Of a stretch of DNA of 20,159 nucleotides, positions 14,651 through 20,159 are shown one piece after another. Source of the stretch: JBMYYE01 sp049609065 (GTDB lineage: Bacteria; Pseudomonadota; Alphaproteobacteria; Rhodobacterales; Rhodobacteraceae); NCBI GenBank assembly GCA_049609065.1, contig JBMYYE010000038.1, forward strand, positions 1-20,159. Direction: 5' to 3'. How positions within the stretch are numbered: the stretch's first letter is position 1; every line of letters starts with the position of its first letter. A program made the position numbers and the translations under genes. The notes beneath the pieces were generated by a model. It was not told the DNA's origin and searched no databases. It worked only from the letters and a program-made list of their open reading frames with translations.

Positions 14651-15735
14651 TATTTTACCTCCGTTGAGTTAAAGCGTATGCGGAAATTTGACAGCACGTC
14701 AAAGGCCAGCAAGAAGAAAAGCAACATGCCTTGGAAAAGCTTAATCGCTGAGGCAGGAACCCCAAGCGTAAATTGTGCAAGTTCCCCGCCGATATAGGTG
14801 AGGGCCATCAAAAGCCCTGCGAGCAAAATACCAAACGGGTTGAGCCGCCCTAAGAAGGCAACGATAATTGCGGTAAATCCATAACCGACGTTAAAATCGA
14901 TGCTGATTTTCCCGGCAGGTCCCGTGACTTCAAAAAGCCCAGCAAGCCCCGCAAGCGCCCCAGAAATCCCCATGGCGATCAAAGTCAGCCGCGTTGGGTT
15001 CACACCTGCAAAGCGTGCCGCCCGCGGTGATTGCCCTGTGAGGCGAATTTGAAAGCCAAAGATATGGCGTGACAAAAGGATATAGAAAAACACCACAGCA
15101 AAAAGCGCAGTTAACACGCCCAAATGCATGCCGGTGCCTGCGAATAACTCAGGGTTGGAAGCCGCTTCATAATGTTGAAAATTCCGCGAGCCAGGGAACC
15201 CACCGCCTTCTGGATTGCGCAGCAGCCCAACCGACATGGAGGCGAGGAAATATTCAGCAACATAGACCAAAAGAAGCGAAACGAGGATTTCATTTGTATT
15301 AAAATGGGTCTTTAAAACCGCAGGAATCATGGCCCATGCCCACCCGCCGAACGCGCCAGACAGCACCATTAACGGCATGATATACCACGCATCGGATGGA
15401 TAAAATGCAAGCCCAACACCAGCACCAACGATTGCACCCATGATATACTGGCCTTCTGCGCCAATATTCCAAATCCCTGCACGAAACCCCATAGAAAGGC
15501 CAAGTGCGATGAGGATCAAAGGCGCAGCTTTCACCAGAAGTTGTGGGCGAGAATAGCTCGCGAATTGTTCGTGGAAAATCGGGTCCCAAAAAATGGTACG
15601 AATGGCCTCAAGCGGGTCCTTTCCAAGGAACCAAAACAAAATCCCCCCCGCAATCATTGTTGCAATCACAGCCACAACAGGTGTGAGCGCGATCCAAAAT
15701 TTGGAGGGTTGAGGGCGTTTTTCTAATCTAAGCAT
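14650..15735 (-). CDS. ABC importer permease 1 (YufP/BMP-system type)
   Basis: This is a 361-residue integral membrane permease with an N-terminal cytoplasmic stretch and multiple hydrophobic helices. It carries the family motif WNIGAEGQYIMGA at 89-101, the counterpart of LNLGVEGM in permease 2. The C-terminal half includes TGPAGKISIDFNVGYGFTAI and FLGRLNPFGILLAG, also family-typical. Its start overlaps the ATPase stop by 8 nt (15728-15735). It should pair with permease 2 to form the translocation channel of the BMP-dependent importer. Confidence 0.92.
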   Translation of the reverse strand: MLRLEKRPQPSKFWIALTPVVAVIATMIAGGILFWFLGKDPLEAIRTIFWDPIFHEQFASYSRPQLLVKAAPLILIALGLSMGFRAGIWNIGAEGQYIMGAIVGAGVGLAFYPSDAWYIMPLMVLSGAFGGWAWAMIPAVLKTHFNTNEILVSLLLVYVAEYFLASMSVGLLRNPEGGGFPGSRNFQHYEAASNPELFAGTGMHLGVLTALFAVVFFYILLSRHIFGFQIRLTGQSPRAARFAGVNPTRLTLIAMGISGALAGLAGLFEVTGPAGKISIDFNVGYGFTAIIVAFLGRLNPFGILLAGLLMALTYIGGELAQFTLGVPASAIKLFQGMLLFFLLAFDVLSNFRIRFNSTEVK

Positions 15736-17281
15736 TGGCGGCCTCCTGCGTCATTGGATCGAGGTCATGGGCTCCGCCCATCATGAGACCAATTTCATCA
15801 ATTGTGAGCCCTTGCGTCGGGCGCGGCGGCGTTAACCGTCCTTCGTTCAGTGCAGAAAAGCTATCTGAGATTTCCATCAATTCATCGAGGTCCTGACTGA
15901 TGACAATAACAGCCGCCCCATTTTGCGCGAGGTCCATTAAGGCTTGACGAATGGCCGCGGCAGCGGATGCATCAACCCCCCATGTTGGTTGGTTCACCAC
16001 CAGCACATCGGGACGTTGTAAAATTTCGCGCCCTACAACAAATTTTTGCAGATTGCCTCCTGATAAGGACCGCGCAGCATTGTGAGACCCAGGCGTACGC
16101 ACGTCAAAATTATCAATGACTTTTTCGGCAAACTCGCGGATCAAAGACCATTTTAAAAACCCGTTTGATGTGAGGTTTTCACGAATGGCCCCCGTCAAAA
16201 GCGCGTTTTCAACGAGGCTCATATCCGGTGCTGCGGCATGGCCGAGGCGCTCTTCTGGGGCCGCCAGTACGGCCAATTTTCGCCGTGCGTTTGGCCCAAG
16301 GCGGCTGATTGGTTCACCATTGAGTAATACCGCCCCACCATCGGGCTGGCTTTCACCTGATAGGGCCGCAAGAAGTTCATCTTGGCCATTCCCAGCAACG
16401 CCGCCGATGCCTAGGATTTCGCCTTTGCGCACGGTGAGGTTCACATCGCGAAGGGGGGTGCCAAAGGGATTTGATGACTTCATTGAAATGGATTGGAGTT
16501 CTATGACGTCATCCCCAAAATCGCGCGCGTCCCGTTCTGGCACATGGAGGGTTTCACCAACCATCATTTCCGCCATTTCACGCACGGAGACCTCTTTGGG
16601 GATGCATTCGCCAACAACTTTGCCAAGACGCAGCACGGTCGCGCTATCACAAAGGGATCGAATTTCTTCGAGCTTATGCGAAATATAAAGGATTGCCGTG
16701 CCTTCGTCTGACAGCTTGCGAAGGGTTTTAAATAAGATGTCGACCTCTTGCGGGGTGAGCACGCTTGTGGGCTCATCCATGATAAGAAGTTTGGGGTCTT
16801 GCAGTAAACAGCGAATGATTTCAACGCGTTGCCGCTCCCCTGCGGAAAGATCCCCCACCAGTCGATGCGGTACCAGCGGGAGGCCATAGTTTTGCGACAC
16901 TTCGGTGATGCGGCGCGATAATTCGTGGAGCTTCGGTGGGTTTTCCATGCCAAGGGCGATGTTTTCAGCCACGCTGAGGGCTTCAAAAAGGGAAAAGTGT
17001 TGAAAAACCATGGCAACGCCTGTTGCGCGCGCGGCCCGAGGCTCTGAGGGTTCAAAGGGCTGGCCTTGAAACTGCATGGAACCGCTATCTGGGCGGACAA
17101 GGCCGTAGATCATTTTGACCAGCGTGGATTTCCCTGCACCGTTTTCGCCCAAAAGCGCATGCACTTCACCAGGGGCGATTTTGAAACTCACGGTGTCATT
17201 GGCAACGACGCCTGGATAGGCTTTGGTCACGCCATTTATTTCTATCAGGGCGGGCGGTGTCTCTGAGGTGGTTTGGGTCAA
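15728..17281 (-). CDS. ABC importer ATPase with two nucleotide-binding domains (YufO/BMP-system type)
   Basis: This 517-residue cytoplasmic ATPase powers the importer and contains two fused ABC domains. The first is canonical: Walker A GENGAGKST (45-53), signature LSAGER (145-150), Walker B LLIMDE (165-170). The second is degenerate at Walker A (GVAGNGQDEL, no Lys) and Walker B (VVNQPTWGVD, Asn-Gln instead of Asp-Glu) but keeps the signature LSGGNLQK. This asymmetry is usual for the sugar/nucleoside double-NBD family. The start is TTG at 17281, which overlaps the xdhC stop as TTGA. AGGAAAGGA lies about 9 nt upstream, and the protein then begins at the expected distance from the first strand. 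Confidence 0.93.
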   Translation of the reverse strand: MTQTTSETPPALIEINGVTKAYPGVVANDTVSFKIAPGEVHALLGENGAGKSTLVKMIYGLVRPDSGSMQFQGQPFEPSEPRAARATGVAMVFQHFSLFEALSVAENIALGMENPPKLHELSRRITEVSQNYGLPLVPHRLVGDLSAGERQRVEIIRCLLQDPKLLIMDEPTSVLTPQEVDILFKTLRKLSDEGTAILYISHKLEEIRSLCDSATVLRLGKVVGECIPKEVSVREMAEMMVGETLHVPERDARDFGDDVIELQSISMKSSNPFGTPLRDVNLTVRKGEILGIGGVAGNGQDELLAALSGESQPDGGAVLLNGEPISRLGPNARRKLAVLAAPEERLGHAAAPDMSLVENALLTGAIRENLTSNGFLKWSLIREFAEKVIDNFDVRTPGSHNAARSLSGGNLQKFVVGREILQRPDVLVVNQPTWGVDASAAAAIRQALMDLAQNGAAVIVISQDLDELMEISDSFSALNEGRLTPPRPTQGLTIDEIGLMMGGAHDLDPMTQEAANA

Positions 17282-18231
17282 GAGGCAAGGTCCTTTCCTG
17301 AGTGGGTTGCGAGATAAGGGCGCACGGAATCTCTACTGGCGTTTAATAGCGCGATTGATACCGCCAGAGCAATGGCCTGTGGGTGTTTCCCGAGGCTTTG
17401 ATCCCCATATGGACAGGCGATGCGCGCAATATCGGATTGCCCATGGCCAAGGGTCAAAAGCCGTTTTGTAAAACGGGCCCATTTTGTGCGCGACCCGATG
17501 AGGCCGGCGTGAGAAAACCCATGGGACAAAACCGCGTGACACAGGTCAAAATCCAAAGCATGTGAATAGGTTGCAATGACATGGGATGCATTTTTTGGAG
17601 CATATGGCACAAGCTGTGACGGATCGGAATGTGCGGTGGTTTGGATATGCTCGGGCGTGTTTTTAGGAAACCGTGTGAGGTCAAAATCAACCCAAGTGAC
17701 CGCCATGTCCGGAAGGCCCGCAACCATCGGGGCAAGGGCGCGACCGATATGGCCTGCGCCGTAAATCCAGACGGGGTGTTTTGGCGCGGATACAGGTTCT
17801 GCGATCCAGCCGTCTGCGTAGCTTATGCGGTGTGCAGGGCGTTGCGTTGGTGCGCGGGCCGCTGTGCCCGTAATGTGCCGGATAAAGAGCCCCTCTTTGG
17901 GGGCCGTTTTGATCGTTTCTCGGTCAAAATATTCGTAAACCAATTCAATGGACCCGCCACAGCATTGCCCCAAATTGGGGCCAAGCGCATGGGTGATTGC
18001 GGTGTTGTCTTGTCCGCTTTTGAGCATCTCACGCGCGGTTTTTGCCGCGAGAAACTCAAGAGCCCCGCCGCCGATGCTTCCGTCTTGGCCTGTGTCTTGG
18101 CCAGCCTCCCATACATAAAGCGCAGCCCCCACATCACGGGGCGAAGAGCCCTCAACACGGGTGATGACCACGCGGATGAGCGCGCCATGAGCCGAAAGAA
18201 GGCTGGATATGGTCAGATGATCAAAGCTCAT
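17278..18231 (-). CDS. xdhC: Xanthine dehydrogenase accessory factor XdhC
   Basis: This is a 317-residue cytosolic chaperone that, in characterised Rhodobacter systems, binds molybdenum cofactor, promotes its sulfuration and delivers it to XdhB. Visible features are the N-terminal GSIGGGALEFLAA, the conserved LGPNLGQCCGGSIELVYEYF with the Cys pair implicated in cofactor binding, and a Rossmann-like HPVWIYGAGHIGRALAPM in the second half. Its ATG overlaps the xdhB stop as ATGA (18228-18231) and its stop overlaps the ATPase start. It therefore bridges the catabolic and transport parts of the operon. Confidence 0.94.
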   Translation of the reverse strand: MSFDHLTISSLLSAHGALIRVVITRVEGSSPRDVGAALYVWEAGQDTGQDGSIGGGALEFLAAKTAREMLKSGQDNTAITHALGPNLGQCCGGSIELVYEYFDRETIKTAPKEGLFIRHITGTAARAPTQRPAHRISYADGWIAEPVSAPKHPVWIYGAGHIGRALAPMVAGLPDMAVTWVDFDLTRFPKNTPEHIQTTAHSDPSQLVPYAPKNASHVIATYSHALDFDLCHAVLSHGFSHAGLIGSRTKWARFTKRLLTLGHGQSDIARIACPYGDQSLGKHPQAIALAVSIALLNASRDSVRPYLATHSGKDLAS

Positions 18232-20159
18232 GATAGATCATCGCAGGCGTTGAAGACCCGCTCGGCCGTGGCAGGCGCATTCAGGTCAGGATAGGAGGAC
18301 CCGCAATTCGATACCGCGTCTGAGAGGGCAAAAAAGGCGCTCATCCCGAGGTTGAAAGGCGGCTCACCCACCGCTTTTGATCGATAGACCGTGTCGACAG
18401 GGTTGGCATTATCATAAAGCGCCACGTTGAAGATATCGGGGCGATCCGAACAGGCGGGAATTTTATAAGTCGACGGCGCGTGGGTTTTAAGCGCGCCTTT
18501 GTCGTCCCAGATGAGCTCTTCTGTTGTGAGCCAGCCAGCACCTTGCACATAGGCCCCTTCGATTTGGCCAATGTCGAGCGCAGGATTGAGGCTCCGACCC
18601 GCGTCATGCAAAATATCCGTGCGCAAAATGCGATTTTCCCCCGTAAGCGTGTCGATGACAACTTCGGTGATTGCAGCGCCGTAAGCGAAATAATAAAACG
18701 GCCGGCCGCGGCCTTTTAGGCGATCCCACGTGATGTCGGGTGTTTTGTAAAACCCCGTGGCAGAGAGGCTCACACGGTTTTCATAGGCCGCTTTGATCGC
18801 AGCCTCAAACGGCATTTTTTGCGCGCCGATATGGACGCTGTCACCTTGAAATCTGATTTCATCATCTGCCACAGCTTGGGTGTTCGCCAAAAATGCGGTG
18901 ATCCGATCCTTGAGGGTCTCACAGGCGATTTTCACGGCCATGCCATTCAAATCTGCGCCAGACGACGCCGCCGTCGCGGAGGTGTTTGGCACCTTATCCG
19001 TGTCCGCCGCCGTAATGCGAATGCGGTGCATGGGAACTTGAAACACCTCTGCTGCCACTTGGGCGAGCTTTTGATAAAGCCCTTGTCCCATCTCGGCCCC
19101 GCCATGGTTGAGGTGTATAGACCCGTCTTGGTAAATATGCACCAATGCCCCCGCCTGATTGAGGTGGGTGAGGGTAAAGCTGATGCCAAATTTCACAGGC
19201 GTAAGGGAAATACCGCGCTTTAAAATCGGGTTTTTGGCATTCCAGTCCGCGATGTCTCGGCGACGCTTTTTATAGTCCGCGTCTTTCACCAATTGGGCGG
19301 AAAGATCGTCAATGACGCTATCGCTGATGTCCATGTGATAGGGGGTTGTATCACCGTTTTTATAGAAATTTATGCGGCGGATGTCATAAGGATCACGATC
19401 CAAATGGTGGGCAATGTGATCCATCACGCGCTCAATGCCCAAAATGCCTTGGGGCCCCCCAAATCCGCGATAAGCTGTGGCCGATTGCGTGTTGGTTTTG
19501 AGGCGGTGGGATGTGATCCGCGCATGGGGCAGGTTATAAGCATTATCAGCGTGCAACATGGCGCGGTCCGCCACAGGTATTGATAAATCCTGCGCCCAGC
19601 CACAGCGGCAATATTGTGTGAAATCAACGGCTTCTATTTTTCCATCCGCATCAAAGGCCACATCGTAGTCAATGCGAAAATCGTGGCGTTTCCCTGTGAT
19701 GATCATGTCATCATCGCGGTCATACCGCATTTTTGCCGGACGGTTACGACGTAAGGCTGCGATCGCAGTGGCGACAGCAAGCGCGTTGCCTTGGCTTTCC
19801 TTGCCGCCAAATCCCCCCCCCATGCGGCGCATTTCAACGCGCACAGCATGCATGGGTTTACCAATGGCATCCGCAACTTTGTGCTGAATTTCGGTGGGAT
19901 GTTGGGTTGAGGATTGTACGAAGACATCGCCGTTTTCTTGTGGGGATGAAAGCGCGGCTTGCCCTTCGAGATAAAAATGCTCCTGCCCGCCGATGTCGAT
20001 TTGACCTTTTAGACGGTGCGTGGCCTTTTGGAGGATCGCGACCGCGTCCCCTTTTTCATAGACACGTGGGGCGTCCTCAAACCGGCTGTCTACAGCCAAT
20101 GCGTCTTCAAGAGTAAGGATTGGCGCGTCTTCGTCATAGGTGATTTTGGCCAGCCGTGC
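18228..20159 (-). CDS. xdhB: Xanthine dehydrogenase molybdopterin-binding subunit XdhB (N-terminus outside window)
   Basis: The frame is open to the window edge; 643 residues are visible of the roughly 780 usual for XdhB. The internal TTG at 20099 is not a start. The subunit oxidises hypoxanthine and xanthine to urate at a Mo centre. The sequence shows the Mo-cofactor motifs GGGFGGKES (encoded near 19795-19821), AYRGFGGPQG (near 19445-19475) with the substrate-stabilising Arg, GGAEMGQGLYQK (near 19070-19105), and VGEPPFNLGMSAFF (near 18335-18375) with the catalytic Glu. xdhA (FeS/FAD subunit) would be expected just beyond the right edge. A run of nine C on the plus strand (19813-19821) lies in the GGGFGG codons. 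Downstream xdhC overlaps by 4 nt. Confidence 0.95.
   Translation of the reverse strand, partial: ARLAKITYDEDAPILTLEDALAVDSRFEDAPRVYEKGDAVAILQKATHRLKGQIDIGGQEHFYLEGQAALSSPQENGDVFVQSSTQHPTEIQHKVADAIGKPMHAVRVEMRRMGGGFGGKESQGNALAVATAIAALRRNRPAKMRYDRDDDMIITGKRHDFRIDYDVAFDADGKIEAVDFTQYCRCGWAQDLSIPVADRAMLHADNAYNLPHARITSHRLKTNTQSATAYRGFGGPQGILGIERVMDHIAHHLDRDPYDIRRINFYKNGDTTPYHMDISDSVIDDLSAQLVKDADYKKRRRDIADWNAKNPILKRGISLTPVKFGISFTLTHLNQAGALVHIYQDGSIHLNHGGAEMGQGLYQKLAQVAAEVFQVPMHRIRITAADTDKVPNTSATAASSGADLNGMAVKIACETLKDRITAFLANTQAVADDEIRFQGDSVHIGAQKMPFEAAIKAAYENRVSLSATGFYKTPDITWDRLKGRGRPFYYFAYGAAITEVVIDTLTGENRILRTDILHDAGRSLNPALDIGQIEGAYVQGAGWLTTEELIWDDKGALKTHAPSTYKIPACSDRPDIFNVALYDNANPVDTVYRSKAVGEPPFNLGMSAFFALSDAVSNCGSSYPDLNAPATAERVFNACDDLS

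Noticed and set aside
17629..18294. Plus-strand open frame (221 codons) opposite xdhC
   Set aside because: It is a shadow of xdhC, which has clear motifs and operon overlaps.

Overview
The window reads as an ordinary chromosomal stretch of an alphaproteobacterium, most likely a marine Rhodobacterales (roseobacter-type) organism. This is inferred from the gene families and protein style: a dimethylglycine/sarcosine dehydrogenase-like flavoprotein fused to a GcvT domain, an XdhB/XdhC system next to a BMP-type importer, a COG3807-type SH3 protein and GC-rich rho-independent hairpins. Base composition looks moderate for that order. No rRNA, tRNA, insertion sequence, prophage or CRISPR was seen.

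Left part (1-5035). The 3' half of an MmgE/PrpD-family gene is followed, on the same strand, by transaldolase (tal) and phosphoglucomutase (pgm), which are probably translationally coupled. A secreted SH3-domain protein converges on pgm with only 2 nt between the stops. Divergent from it is a D-2-hydroxyacid dehydrogenase of the glyoxylate/hydroxypyruvate reductase type, closed by a clear terminator.

Middle part (5036-11806). This holds a set of mostly single genes: an 835-residue DMGDH-like oxidoreductase; a Tat-exported GH25 muramidase that shares a bidirectional terminator with it; a D-arginine-dehydrogenase-like FAD oxidase; an AhpD/carboxymuconolactone decarboxylase-like protein preceded by an FNR-type palindrome; a DUF937 protein; and a secreted two-SH3 protein with a C-terminal FGTEPFW-type domain.

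Right part (11807-20159, all minus strand). A tightly packed operon runs in transcription order xdhB (N-terminus outside the window), xdhC, a double ABC ATPase, permease 1, permease 2, a Kv-type voltage-gated potassium channel, and a BMP-family periplasmic binding protein. It ends at a terminator. All junctions overlap except one 17-nt gap. The coupling of a purine/nucleoside-type importer to xanthine dehydrogenase and its maturation factor suggests one module for taking up and oxidising purines.

No wholly new system is evident. The points most worth a second look are: the voltage-gated channel embedded between permease and binding-protein genes of the purine operon; the hydroxyacid dehydrogenase with Gly where the family's catalytic Glu should be; the DauA-like enzyme lacking the Glu and His that contact D-arginine; and the FNR-like box before the AhpD-like gene.
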